A stretch of 64,000 nucleotides of DNA, taken from Liquidambar formosana (taxonomy: Eukaryota > Streptophyta > Magnoliopsida > Saxifragales > Altingiaceae). A program made the translations under genes and the position numbers. Positions 11,963 through 23,062 of the stretch are shown here, one piece after another. Numbering within the stretch: position 1 is the stretch's first letter; each line of letters begins with the position of its first letter. Below the pieces are notes generated by a model. The model did not search any database. It was not told where the DNA came from and saw only the letters and a program-made list of their open reading frames with translations. The stretch lies in contig CM077829.1 of the NCBI GenBank assembly GCA_039720395.1, forward strand, positions 20,310,685-20,374,684, written 5' to 3'.

Positions 11963-13160
11963 AGTATTATGACCTAAAATCATCCACTAAGCATGCCAAT
12001 AGCAAAAACAGCGAACAATAATAAGTCCTAACATATTCCTAGAACCATATCATGCATAAAAACCCTAAAACATACTAACATGCATGCAAAACTATCATGT
12101 TTACTCCATATGAAAAACATATACAGCAAACATGAAGAAAAACCAATAAAAAAGTCTACTTTATCATGCTATATGAAAACAAACACGAAACAATGACTCT
12201 AAAACCCTAAACTCACAAATATGCTTAAAAACTCACAAGACATACTTTAATCATGCTAAAACCAAACTAAACAGAAATTAAATCATGCATATTAACTAAC
12301 TAAAGCAATATAACATGATGAAAATCCTAACTCTAACATGCAATGACACTAATCCTAGCACAAGGACAAACAGGAGCACAAGAATCATAACTATGCATTA
12401 AAAACCTAAAGGACAGCCCTAAAGCATGCTAAACAGTAGATAAAAAATAGATATTCCATGTATATTAACTAGCTAGAGTGTTAATACATGATAAAAAAGT
12501 TACCTTTAACATGCAATAAGCCTAACCCATATGAAAACCTAGTTTAAGCTTGAATAGAGAAGGAGAATACCTTAGGAAGGGCCTTCTTTTGTGTTTGTAA
12601 TTGTTCGTGGCTCCTCAGGTCTTTAGAGTGAATCAAACCAACACGAATCCTCCTCTTTGTCAAAGCGGTATCACAGCAAAGAGATCAAAACTCACTCAAC
12701 TTTGAAAAGAAATAGAAAACAAAAAGAGAACAAGAGAAAAGAAAAGTGATTTTCGTCACTTTGCAGCAGCAGCAACTTCAATCGCGTTTTTGGGTATGAA
12801 AACGTTGGATTTGGACAAAGCTTGTGAAATACAAAGTTGTAGAGAATTGAATTATCTTTCTAACAAGACTAATTTCATCAAATTCTGACTTCGGATGAAA
12901 AAGTTATGATTAAAATACGACTGCTGGTTTTCAGAAAATCTGCTGCTGAATTATGACGAATTTCACTCCCTCCAAACCCTTCTCCTCTCCCTTGTTTAAA
13001 GACATTAAGAGAGTATTTATAGCTGAAATCTGGAGTTTCCCTTTCCTTCCTGGACTAGGTTTCCTTGGAGAATAATCAAAAGGTATTTTATAATGATAAA
13101 AGACTTCTAATCTGAATAGGAAAAGGAAATTGTCTTTTATAAAAATTGGGAGACTGACCG

Positions 13161-13224
13161 CTAACACGCATGCACATGTATCGTATGTGCGTACACACAC
13201 TCATCACATACGTACACGTGTTAG
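13161..13224. repeat. Branched palindrome in LTR A
   Basis: The outer stem CTAACACG (13161-13168) pairs with CGTGTTAG (13217-13224). Inside are CATGCACATG (13169-13178) and an 8-bp stem CGTATGTG (13182-13189) with CACATACG (13205-13212). The layout of an outer stem enclosing two inner stem-loops is that of LTRs B and C, but the sequence is unrelated. Confidence 0.75.
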
Positions 13225-13642
13225 TGTCATGATAAAAATGGCTAATTTAATAAAATAATTTTCTTTTCATTTTAACCAAAAATCTCATGCTGTGATTCGC
13301 ACTAATTCTTCAAGGATAATCCGTAAATAACCACACTAAACTCATCATCAGGGCCACGGGACTTAATACCTCATATGCATCCATATGAACTCCAATTAAC
13401 AATTTGGAGATCATTCCAAGGTCAAATGAAAAGTTTGGGACTTAAAAGACAATTATGCCCCTCAAGTCACAAAAGCTCTTATTATCCCTCAAGATCAACT
13501 CCAATTTGAACCAAAATTCATATCCATTGTCCTTGTGACTCTAGAAAACTAATGCAAGTGACTAGACTCAAAAACCAAACAAAAACATGCATGAAATGAT
13601 GAGCCCTAGTAAGGTGGTGCAAAAATGGGGTGTGACACCCCG

Positions 13643-13666
13643 GTTGCTAGTTCTTTCCTCAGCCAT
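13643..13666 (-). CDS. E1 gag start, cut off by solo LTR A
   Basis: ATG at 13666 opens MAEERTSN, followed at once by the TSD and LTR A. The frame agrees with the gag continuation at 7921 when the insertion is disregarded. The same frame is open further upstream (to about 13756) but without an ATG, so 13666 is the preferred start. Confidence 0.6.
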
Positions 13667-14413
13667 ATCCGACTCAGTGATGGAATCAGCACTGACTAGG
13701 CGCCCTTGTTGATCGCGGATCCAAGCCAGCACGTCTCTCCCTCTAACATAGGGCAAATACTCAATTTTTCAGCCTAAGGGTCCATCCTAAGCTTCCATAA
13801 TTATCTTAAAATCTTTACAACGTACACCCTTAATTAGTTCTCTTAACCAATTACCCTTGCGGGGGTCATGGGGAAGGGTACGTATTAAGGATGTAGGATG
13901 TAAAGTTTCCTTTTATTACCCACTCAATCAACGAAGCATGGTAACACATCACAAACACGGCAGCATATCATCACAACAACGTGTGTGCATATAGGTAATC
14001 CAATGGTGTCCTAGAAGGCCCATTACATGCAATTCTTTCTTTTAAGAGGGTAGGCTAGGGTCCTCAACTTTGCTTGTACCAATCTTTATACCTAACCACA
14101 TGTGACATCAGGAATGCCGCGTGGGTCCAGCAGTACGTGATTGATCCATTTGATATACCCAAGGGCAAGCCCAAGGGTACTTGGCAAGAAAGGTTTGATA
14201 GCTTCGCCCAACACATGGAATCAGGAAAACCAAGGTCGAACTAGGCTATCAGTTGGCAAGGATACATCGAGGGACAATCGAGTGATCATGCAACAATAGC
14301 GCACACAATGCAATAAATGAAAGCACACAATCAAGCGGATGCAATGTGATTGATTTTAATTAACAATAAGAAATTAATTTAGCCGAATCAAATTAAATGA
14401 GTCTAGCCCTCGA
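13667..14413 (-). other. 5' leader of E1
   Basis: This is about 750 bp between the PBS and gag with no convincing ORF. It would hold the packaging signal of the genomic RNA. Confidence 0.6.
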
Positions 14414-14416
14414 CAT

Positions 14417-14433
14417 CCCCAGTGGAGTCGCCA
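14417..14433 (-). promoter_or_regulatory. E1 primer-binding site
   Basis: The minus strand reads TGGCGACTCCACTGGGG, three bases inside the LTR border at 14437. It is of the type reported for Ogre-like elements (tRNA-Arg). The tRNA assignment is from memory and needs a tRNA comparison. Confidence 0.75.
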
Positions 14434-14436
14434 AAC

Positions 14437-17400
14437 TGTGAACCCACGAAAAAGAGCGCGGAGCCCACAAGGGTTTGGCAAAAATATAAGGGGTTTAAAG
14501 ACAACAAACAAAAAGGGAGTTGCCACCTCATTTTTTAGGGAAAAGAGGAAAACCACAAAAATGTTTTATTTTCAAAACCACATGACTCCATTAAAGGAAA
14601 AGCAAAGTCTTTGAAACCAGAAAATTGGATCCGGGGGCTAAATTACGACGTGGGAAGGTTCTGGGCTAAGCCCATAGGCACCCACATCGCCCGAGTTGGT
14701 CTCTTAATTTGATTAGGCTAACTTAAGATCTTTTCCACTCAAATATCATCATATATCATCACAAGGCAGCATGCATATTATATATTTCATCCAATCATCT
14801 CATGCATAATCACTCAAATAAAACAAAACAGAAAAAAGAAAAAGAAAAGAAAAGAAAAGCCTAGGATACTTGGATCCTAGAACGGACTTGAGCCTCACGA
14901 AGAGCGCCTACGTACCATGCAGCGAAATACATGGATCAAAGTCGACATAGTTCGAAAGGAATAGGGTTACAACCTAATACAAACCTATGGTAAAAACCCT
15001 AGGTTTCCTTATTTGAAAATGTATTGATTAAATCCAAAACTGAAAACTTCCACAAGAGGAAAACTTTGATAAAAACCAGAATTTATTATTGAAGGAAACC
15101 TTTGATAATTACCATAAGCTTGTATTAAGAAGTAACCCTAGGAGGGAGAAGAGAAAAGATAGAAAAAGAAAGGTGAATTGGGGCACCTTCAAACCCTACT
15201 TACCTGAGCGCACAAGCTCCTAGCATTAGCCATTTCAGACCATAGCAGCCCTATTTGCAATAGGACAAGCATTGTACCTGTTTGCACCCTTACAAGTGCA
15301 CAAAATCTTGCAAAGAAAGCAATATACTAATCTGGAAAGAAACTTGACAAGGCCTAAAATCATCCATTAATCATGCAAACAACAAGAATAATGTATAACT
15401 AAGGGCTCTAACTCACTCCTACATGCAATGACTCGACTAACATGCATAAAAACCTATCAAAGACACACTAACAAGCATAAGAGACTCCAATAATATCAAT
15501 AAACATGATAACAAAACATATTCTAATCAAAAAAGATGATATTTCATGTAAAATATGAAAATAGGCCTCCCTACGGTGAGCTTTCTTAAGCGAAACTATC
15601 CTAAGACAATTTCACGTAAAAAAGTCGTTATGGGGAGGTGCAATCAGCATATCCTATGTAAAATATATACCCTAGAACACAATAGAAAAGATTTCATGCT
15701 TAAACACATCACAGAAGACTCTCATACAAAACCTCACTCAACGAAAAGGATAATTATCCTTAGAAAAGGATAATGTCTCCAAAAACCCTATAAAATATAC
15801 TATATGAATGCAAACCTAGCATGATTCAACTATATGCAGCATATATAGAATGACTATGATGAGCAACAGCTCAAAAAGCTAAGCTAAGCATGCTGTATGA
15901 AACTTGTGCGAATTCAGGGTTATCAAAACCCTAATCTCACAACTATGCATTAAGACCTATGAAATAACTCTAAGACATGCTCAAATTATCATGAATATCA
16001 TTCATATCACATATACTAACTAACAGGAGCATCAATTCATGATAATAATCACAGCAACCTAAACATGTGAACTATGCATGATTTAAGAAGATAGAAAGAG
16101 TAATACTTTCAAATCCTTAGTAAACCAGGGATTATCAAGCATATAAAGCCATAAACTATCCTAAAATCATTCATATAACATCATGTAAACATTGAATTCA
16201 ATCCATAAGAAGAGCAATTGCATGCACCACAACTATCTTAAAAGAAGAAGAAGAAAGAGAAGAAGGAGAAGCAGAAATTCATGTTCAGCATTCAAGGGAT
16301 AGGCTTACCTCTTGTAGACTCTTCCTTGTCTTCAAAATTCTTGTTTCCTTGCTTGCTTGGGGTTGAAGAGCCTCCTCTTGAAGTCCCTCTAGCTCTCCAA
16401 ACTCGTAGCTCCCTCTCTCTCTAAGTGTAAAGTGCAATTCACCTCCCCCTATGTGCTGAATATCATGTCCTTTATATAGAGAACTGACCCCCTAAACCAA
16501 TGGCTAAGATTAATTCATTAAATAATGATCCTAGGGCTATTAGAGACTCTCTTGGTGCTCAAACAACTCAATCCTACACACTCCTAAGCTCAGACAAGTT
16601 GTTTTGGCGGAGGAAACCGTCAAAAGAGGGAAAGAAGAGTCAGAGTTCGAGTTGAGGACGGACTCTCTCGAGTAACCAACTAGGCCTGGACGGTTAGCCG
16701 TCTGGGCTTGGACGGCTGACCGTCTAGCCCCGGACGGTTACCCGAGGCCCTCCTATTTTGGCTCCGCTTTTGACTCCCACTTGTTGTAGAAGTCCTAAAA
16801 TCTTCAAATTAAGTCCGATTTTGACGAAATAAAAGCCAAAACGACCGTGTTTCGAAGGGGAACACATTTTTAGGCATTTTAGGACAAAAATCCTCAACCA
16901 TGGGTGCATGGTTAGGTTTTACAAAGGTGGTTAACCATGGTGCCTCACCGTCGCTAAGCTGGGTTTGTACACAAGGTCGAACCGAATGCTTTCCCAATCG
17001 AAATTCGATCTTTCTAAACATATTTAGGACATAAATAAAGCCCAATTGAAGTTAAATGAGAGAAAATTGGTTGGGTCTTATGAGTCAATTTGAGCAAACC
17101 AAGAAAGGGTCTTTTAGCCAACCCGAACCATTACGAGCCGAATTGATCTTAAACCATTAATTCATGAAATTGAACCTATATATGGACTCTATATAACCAT
17201 ATAAACTTGATGGAATGACTCAAGATTCATTCCAAGGTCAAATGGAAAATATACGGCTTAAAAGACGATTATGCCCTTAAAGTCGCAAAAGTTCTTATTG
17301 ACCATTGAAATGAACTCCAAATCACTTCAAAATTCATACACATGATATTCAATGCCATAGAAACTCAATGCAAAAGACTAGACTCAAAAAGGACTCAAAA

Positions 17401-17452
17401 TCCTATATGAAATGATATGTCCTAGCTAAGGTGACAAAAATGGGGTGTGACA
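14437..17452 (-). repeat. 5' LTR of E1 (LTR B)
   Basis: This LTR is 3016 bp. The plus strand reads TGTGAACCCACG to GGGGTGTGACA. It is related to solo LTRs A and C over several blocks (for example around the GCCTACGTACCATG motif and ATGAAATAAAAGCC-like segments) but is a different family. The adjacent PBS fixes the minus orientation. A minus-strand TATA-like run lies in the U3/R part near 16470 (TATATAAAGG on the minus strand). Confidence 0.88.
16667..16746. repeat. Branched palindrome in LTR B
   Basis: The outer stem CTCGAGTAACC (16667-16677) pairs with GGTTACCCGAG (16736-16746), 10 of 11. The first inner stem-loop at 16688-16703 has arms GGACGG and CCGTCT and loop TTAG. The second at 16710-16725 has the same arms and loop CTGA. 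LTR C has the same layout with changed but still paired arms. Confidence 0.85.
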
Positions 17453-18362
17453 CTGGGTTGCACAATCCCAGCCTCCAACATTTTTCTAACAAGCTTTTCG
17501 ATCTCACTTTTTTGGAAGTGAGGATACCGGTAGGGTCGTACATTTGGAGGCTCATTACTTGGAAGTAATGGTATCCTATGGTCATGAGATCGGATAGGAG
17601 GAAGTCCTGTAGGTTCAACAAATATGTCCACATATCCCTCTAATAGCCTCTGCAATTCTAGAGAGATATCACCTTCCATCCCCTTGCCTTCAATGGAAGA
17701 AAGTTGTGCTACAAATCCATTATTCTTTTTCACTAATTGGCCCTTTTTTTTTACATCCACGAACTTCACTATTCCATGTTGTGCCCCTCTCAATGAATAC
17801 CTCCGACCATCAAAAGTGAACTCCATCTTTAGTTTTAAGAAATCCCAAGTGATAGGGCCCAAGATGGAGAGCCATTGGATACCCAACACCAGGTCACATC
17901 CTCCTAATGGTAGTAAATGAACCTTGGTATTGAATGTGGATCCTTACATCACGAAGCTAAAGTTTGAGCAAACCCCTTGGCTTATCAATTTTTCACCATT
18001 AGCAACAGTGACATTAAATGTGGTCCCTTCCTTAATTTGGCAACCAATTTTCTTGGCAACCCGCAAATCCAGGAAATTGTGAGTACTCCTAGAATCAATG
18101 AGAATCATAATAGGCTACCATTTTATAAATCCACGAATGCACATAGTCTGGGGTGACGCCAAACCTGCCAAGGCATGTACGAACACTTGGAATTTTGTTT
18201 CTACTCCCTTTGAAGGTTCTTCGTGTTCTGTATCTGCTTCTATTTCCTGTGATTCCATCGGCTCTTCTGCATCTATTAAGAATATATGTTGTGTTTTACA
18301 ACGATGACCTGGTACATACTTTTCATCACAGTAGTGGCATAGTCCCTTGTCTCGCCTCTCCT
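17453..18362 (-). pseudogene. Chromovirus gag-protease-RT fragment
   Basis: This is a decayed Ty3/gypsy chromovirus of a different lineage from E1. In order it shows a gag zinc knuckle (CHYCDEKYVPGHRC), a protease with active site LIDSRSTHNFLD (Arg-Ser where Gly-Ala/Ser is usual), VLGIQWLSILGPITWDF, and the start of RT (GLPPIRSHDHRIPL, VRPYRYPHFQKSEIEKLV, MLEAGIVQPS). Two in-frame stops interrupt the frame before 17889. RT is cut at 17453 by the E1 5' LTR, so this element was the insertion target. The remainder should lie beyond the left end of the window, past the E1 3' LTR. The upstream gag is missing at 18362. Confidence 0.85.
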
Positions 18363-18747
18363 ACATTCGAGATTAGGTGATTCGTTTTATGGGTAGAAGT
18401 GCTATTGCAATGTTTGATCTAGGTGCCACATGTGCACTAGAAGGTAATTTACCTATGATTGACTTGCTTTTGTGGGTTAGCATATTAGTTTGTGGCGTTT
18501 TTCATAGTGTCATTCGTGCTGATGTATTTCCTTTATTCTTAGATCTTTTGAGGTTGTTTTTATGAAAGTGTGTTTTAATGGTTTTAGCTATGTATTCCGA
18601 TCAGTTTATGTGAATAAATGTTAGTTTTCCTTTGTGTTCATCTGTTTGCCTTTTGAACTCCCATAAAAAAATAATAATAAAATAAAAAAAAGAGTTGTAC
18701 ATCAAAAGGTCAAAAATAAAAAATAAAAAAAATCAAAGAGAGAGTTG
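18363..18747. other. Unassigned repeat DNA between chromovirus fragment and coiled-coil ORF
   Basis: It holds only a 62-codon plus-strand frame of unknown nature (18377-18565) and an A-rich stretch at 18663-18735. No domain or border is recognised. Confidence 0.4.
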
Positions 18748-19314
18748 CTACTTGCTAGCAGCATCTTGAGAAGAATTTGATGGGCCAGCTTCAGTTTGTT
18801 TCTAGAGCCTTTCAAGTTGCTCTCGAACCTGGTCCTCAAACCCTTCTAGCTGCACAACCCTGGGCACAAAGCCTATAGCATAAGAGTCTACTATTCTTTT
18901 CAGTTCTTCGTTCTCTCCTCTTAGGGACCTCATTGTCTGGTTAGATCGATGGAACATTCGCTGGAGACGTTGAATATGGTCGTTTAACTTCCGAACTTCC
19001 ACACTCCTAGCATGTAGGCGTCGAGCCATGTTGGTAGTGACTGTAGTTGCTTGAACGTTGAGGGCCAGGGCATCCCTCATGACATTTACATTCGACCTCA
19101 TACTCAGTATCCTCTCATCGCGAGGGGTGATAAGCCTTGCAGCCATTGTAACTGCATTTGTAAAGTTGTACATCATGATATCATTAACCGTGACTGGCTG
19201 GTTATTGGTTGGGAACGTCGGGTGCCAAACGTCTGGTTATACTTTTAGCACTGGTAGTGCTTCTGGCACAGCGTTTAGGTCTATGCAATTTGGAGAGGAA
19301 GAGGAGGATGCCAT
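18748..19314 (-). pseudogene. Coiled-coil ORF of unknown function, probably an extra ORF of a retroelement
   Basis: ATG at 19314 opens MASSSSSPNCIDLNAVPEAL, followed after one stop by a long frame (19176-18802) with TMAARLITPRDERILSM and a heptad-like, Arg/Leu/Glu-rich stretch (HARSVEVRKLNDHIQRLQRM, LRGENEELKRIVDSY). A second stop near 18802 precedes a short Ser/Gln-rich tail ending at 18748. The sequence before the ATG resembles a normal leader. I do not recognise the family. It lies antisense to E2, 980 bp upstream of its gag. It could be an antisense extra ORF of E2 or a relic of another element. Confidence 0.5.
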
Positions 19315-20295
19315 GAAAGTGAAGTTTAGAGAGGATAGGGTTTTGAGTGTTTGAAAGGGAACTGTGGATCACCAGCAATCAAATCTCTGGTTTTTAAGAG
19401 GAATTAGGAGTCAAAGGGAGGGTTTTCGACAATTAATGCATTATTAGGGTACCCAACACGTCATCAGAGGATCTAACGCTATTAGGGTTTTGGGGATAAT
19501 TTAATCTTCTCGAGATCTGAATTGGTCGGCCAGCATCACCGCTTTACTGACAAATGGCCAGGTCTCAATGCGTCATCCACAATGTCCGTGTCGATAGATC
19601 ATCAACAATCTTGGGCAGTTGGGCGAGAAAGTAGGCTTCCAAGTTTGGACCCAAGGGCTTGGACATACCAAGTACTCGTAAGAGCAAGTTGAGCATTATT
19701 AGGCTATCGGCCCAATACTTGTCCATCAATAGGAGTAGGAACCCAGGTGGATTTGAATTTCTGATAGGTTTAAAACTTATTGCAAGATTGAAACAAGTAA
19801 TTGGGCCTTAAAAGTAAAGAAATTAAACAATGGTGTTGCCTACTTTGAACCAACCGACCCACTTAGCATGTGGATTCGGATTTAACCATTGAAACTGATT
19901 TGGGTAATAACCTTGAAGCCTAATGTTGTCTGAATTTAAGCCCAGTTAGTGTAAGGATTGTACAAGAGTTGTGTAAAGAACCCATGCTGGGAAAAAAAAA
20001 ATGATGAATGGGTTGGGATCTAATTAAGAATAGGATAAGTGCATTATAAAGGGCTTAAATTCACAATGACATTGGATTTCTTCTGATCTATCTTATGCGA
20101 ATTTTCTGAAGAATTAGTAGACATGATGAAAATTGGCATAAGATGGATAAGTTCTTAAAATGTTAATTATGTTAGGGTGGAACCTAAACAATTCTCGACT
20201 GGCAGAACACAATTGGTTGCTCAACAAAGTCACAATACCTCAGTACTGCTTGGGTTAGATCACCAACAACAAACAGATTAAGGAAAGCTAAGGCT
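19315..20295 (+). other. Probable 5' leader of E2
   Basis: No ORF is seen. It runs directly into the E2 gag ATG. No LTR end and no PBS of either type found in this window (TGGCGACTC or TGGTATCAGAGC) is visible, so the E2 5' LTR is missing or beyond recognition. Confidence 0.4.
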
Positions 20296-22569
20296 ATGGC
20301 AGACTTTGCAATAATGGAAGCAGTGACCCGAATAGAGACAGTAATAGGGAAACTGGATGCACATATGTCTGGGATAGAAAACCACCTTCAAGTCTTGGAA
20401 AAAGAAAAAGATAATAAAAAGCCAGAAGGAGAAACGACAAGTGAAGAAATACCTTTAACAGAAAGAAAGGAGGAAGGGGCTTCAGGGGATAAAAAAGGCA
20501 AAGCAAAAGAAGAAAAAAACAAGGGAAGTGAAAGTGAAATGTGGGAGGAAGATGATTATACTGATTATTTAAAAAAGAAAAAAGAATGGGAAAAATGGGA
20601 AAAGTATACGGCAAGGCAGGAGGAGATGAAAGAGAAGGTGGAAAAAATGCAGGTAGCAATGCGAAAGTCCCAAAGCATGGATGATTTCATGTTCATTGGA
20701 GGATCGTCCTCTGATCCTTTAGCAAATTTACCATCCAAATTCAAAATTGCTGACACAGGAAAGTTTGATGGGAGTGGGGATCCCAAGCAGCACATTCGCC
20801 AATATATGAGTATTGTAAGAATGAAAATGATGAACGAGGTCCAAGCGATAGCTGCCTTTCCATTATCACTTGTTGGAGAAGCTTCTAAATGGTACTATGG
20901 TCTAGATGACGCACAGATTTTGTCTTGGGAAACATTAATGAAGCTCTTCAAAGACCAGTATAATTACAATACCATGTTGGACACAATTTTGCAGGATCTC
21001 GAGATGACAATACAGAAGTCTGGGGAGACATTTTCTGATTTCCTAACCAGGTGGAGGAAAAAGGCAATCAAGATAGTGAACAAGCCTATAGAAAGAGATC
21101 GAGTCAATTTAATCATAAAAAATTTACAGCCTGTGTATTTCAATCGGTTGTTAGCATCTCCTGTTATGAATTTTGAGTAGCTGTATGATTGTGGGACTTC
21201 TATCGAACAAGCCATAAACAGTGGTTAAGTGGATAGATATGAAGGGAAGGCGGTGAAGAAAACTTATGGGTCTGGAGGGAATTCTAACAGTTAAGGTGGA
21301 AATAGAGTTGCTAATCCATCCTTAAACTCAAATACAGTAGCTGTTGTGAATCAAGGGGTTAAAAGAGAATTTGATGATCTAGGAATGTCTTTACCAAAAG
21401 CTTTTGCCAATTTGATGAAAAGAAGGCATCTGCAAGCCTTAGCACCACGTCCTCTACCTAATCCTGTCCCATCGCGATATAATCTAAATGAATTTTGTCA
21501 TTTTCATTAGATGGTAGGGCATAAGACCGATAATTGTGCCAGGTTGAGGCATGAAATCCAAGATCTGATTGATAGTAAAAAGATTCCTAAGCTAGGAGGA
21601 GAGGCAGAACCAAACATCCATCAGAACCTTTTGCCAGAATACCAAAGGAATATTGGACTTGTAGAGCAAGGCATTGAGATATGGGATCCCTCCAATCTTA
21701 TAAAAGAAGTAATGGTGTTAGATGTTGATGCTTGGAAGGACAACAATGAAGTCAATGTCAATAAAAGGACTTTCTGGGATTCTATAGATAATGTGGTGAC
21801 AGAAGAAGATGGAATTTTGCATTTGACACGATTTGGGAGGCATTTCAAACCATCTTACCTAGAGAAGGATCACCCAGGGAGGGAAGCTGAGCTAGAAAGA
21901 AGCGATAAGAAGACATATGAGGAAGATGATGAGGATCATGTGATGAAACAATTGAAGAAAACTTAGGCAAATATCTCTATATAGGGGCTTTTAGTGGCAT
22001 CCAAAAAGCATCGGCAAGCCGTCTTAGAAGTAGTAGCCAGAAAAAAAGTACCAATAGAGACCACACCAGAATAAGTTATAGCATTGATAGGTACAAGCCC
22101 AGGAGGTAAGGCTTTATTGGTGTTCTCGACAGAAGACTTGTCAGTTGAAGGAATAGTAAATGCCAAACTTTTATACATTACTGTGGAATGCAAAGGCAAG
22201 AAAATACCGGTGGTCCTAGTAGACAATGGGTCTACCCCAAATGTGTGCCCGATGCGCACTACCTCCAAGTTAGGAATTACTAAAGAGCAACTTACATCGT
22301 CTGCGTTGACTATACGAGCTTATGACAATGGATGCCGCAAGATCCTAAGGGCTTTCAAAGCTGCATGTACTGTGGGACCAGTAGAATCTGAAGTAAAATT
22401 CTGTGTAATGGACATTTATACCAATTTCAATCTCCTGTTGGGAAGAACATGGTTGCACCCACTAGGGGCAGTACCCTCTACTGTTCATCAGAAGATTAAG
22501 CTTCCTTGGAAAGATGGAATTCTGATAATACATGGGATAGTGAAATCACTGCTCCAGTTTGTGAAGTGA
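20296..22569 (+). pseudogene. E2 gag-protease
   Basis: ATG at 20296 opens a coiled-coil, Lys/Glu-rich N-terminus. The capsid-like region follows (KFDGSGDPKQHIRQYMSIV, SKWYYGLDDAQILSW, FSDFLTRWRKKAIKI), then a degenerate knuckle (CHFH, stop, MVGHKTDNC) and an aspartic protease with LVDNGSTPNVCPMRT (Asp at 22222) and FNLLLGRTWLHPLG. Stops occur at 21178 (TAG), 21226 (TAA), near 21510 (TAG), near 21964 (TAG) and others, most of them in place of Gln or Trp codons. A frameshift before the stop at 22569 ends the frame. It is homologous to E1 gag-pro but well diverged. Confidence 0.85.
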
Positions 22570-22699
22570 AGGAAGAAGAAGCTGAAATGACTTAGAGGGG
22601 GTTTGAGATTATCCAGGTTATTGAGAAAGAAGGGCCACATGGGATAGAAATGATTTTGCCAGATTTTGGGAAAGTTTTGGTCATATTGCTGCTCACCTC

Positions 22700-23029
22700 A
22701 TGAAAAAAATGAACTTTATGCTTGGAATGGGTCTAGGAAAATATAATCAAGGGGTGGTTGAGTTCCCAGATTTTAAGCTGCAGAATAATCGTATTGGTTT
22801 GGGATACAATGATGAAAATGATAGCTTGCCAGTCAACAAGGGCATACTCAATAGGAACTTTGTGAAGGAAGGAGATAATTTTCCTTACTGTGGGTTCCCA
22901 GAACCTTGGCTCAATCGTGTAACTAGAAAAATGGTGCCAGGGTTGGAAATCTTCTTTAATGCAGTGCTGAATATTAGAAAAGAAGAGATGATTAATTCCA
23001 AGAAGGAGAAACTAAAGACTGAAGACTAG
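22700..23029 (+). pseudogene. E2 G-patch segment after protease
   Basis: LMKKMNFMLGMGLGKYNQG fits a G-patch, an RNA-binding glycine-rich motif also present after the protease of E1. FVKEGDNFPYCGFPEPW follows, matching FVKEGKDFLFCGFPEPS of E1. The +1 frame relative to gag-pro reflects the frameshift near 22540. The frame continues into pol after two stops, without an intron-like gap. Confidence 0.7.
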
Positions 23030-23062
23030 AAGAATCTTCAGGAAAGGGAAATGATGTAAGCC

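Larger units (their letters stand above)
7927..13637 (-). mobile_element. Solo LTR A of a Tat-type family, with a nested element
   Basis: This LTR has TGT...ACA ends and a 5-bp target duplication CCCCG on both sides (7922-7926 and 13638-13642). The plus strand reads TGTGAACCCCGG to GGGGTGTGACA. Comparison with LTR B and its PBS shows the transcription sense is the minus strand. Removing the nested element (8854-11962 plus one TSD) leaves about 2.6 kb, close to the 2550 bp of solo LTR C, to which it is clearly related along most of its length. No internal domain is attached, so it is the product of LTR-LTR recombination. It landed 24 bp after the A of the E1 gag ATG. Confidence 0.92.
1..17452 (-). 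mobile_element. Tat/Ogre-lineage Ty3/gypsy retrotransposon E1, 3' end outside the window
   Basis: The order on the minus strand is 5' LTR (14437-17452), PBS, leader, gag-protease, an intron-like gap, RT-RNase H-second RNase H, integrase, polypurine-rich 3' region, then an antisense PMD gene. The lineage call rests on the protease active site DNGS, the second archaeal-type RNase H after the usual one, the PBS TGGCGACTCCACTGGGG, and separate gag-pro and pol frames. The coding parts carry only four visible in-frame stops and no frameshift, so this is a fairly young but defective copy. It is interrupted by a solo LTR (7927-13637) that carries another element. The 5' LTR abuts a chromovirus pol fragment at 17453, the insertion target. 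The 3' LTR and the second target-site copy would lie to the left of position 1. Confidence 0.85.

Noticed and set aside
20294..20659. 121-codon minus-strand frame
   Set aside because: It is the shadow of the purine-rich E2 gag N-terminus.
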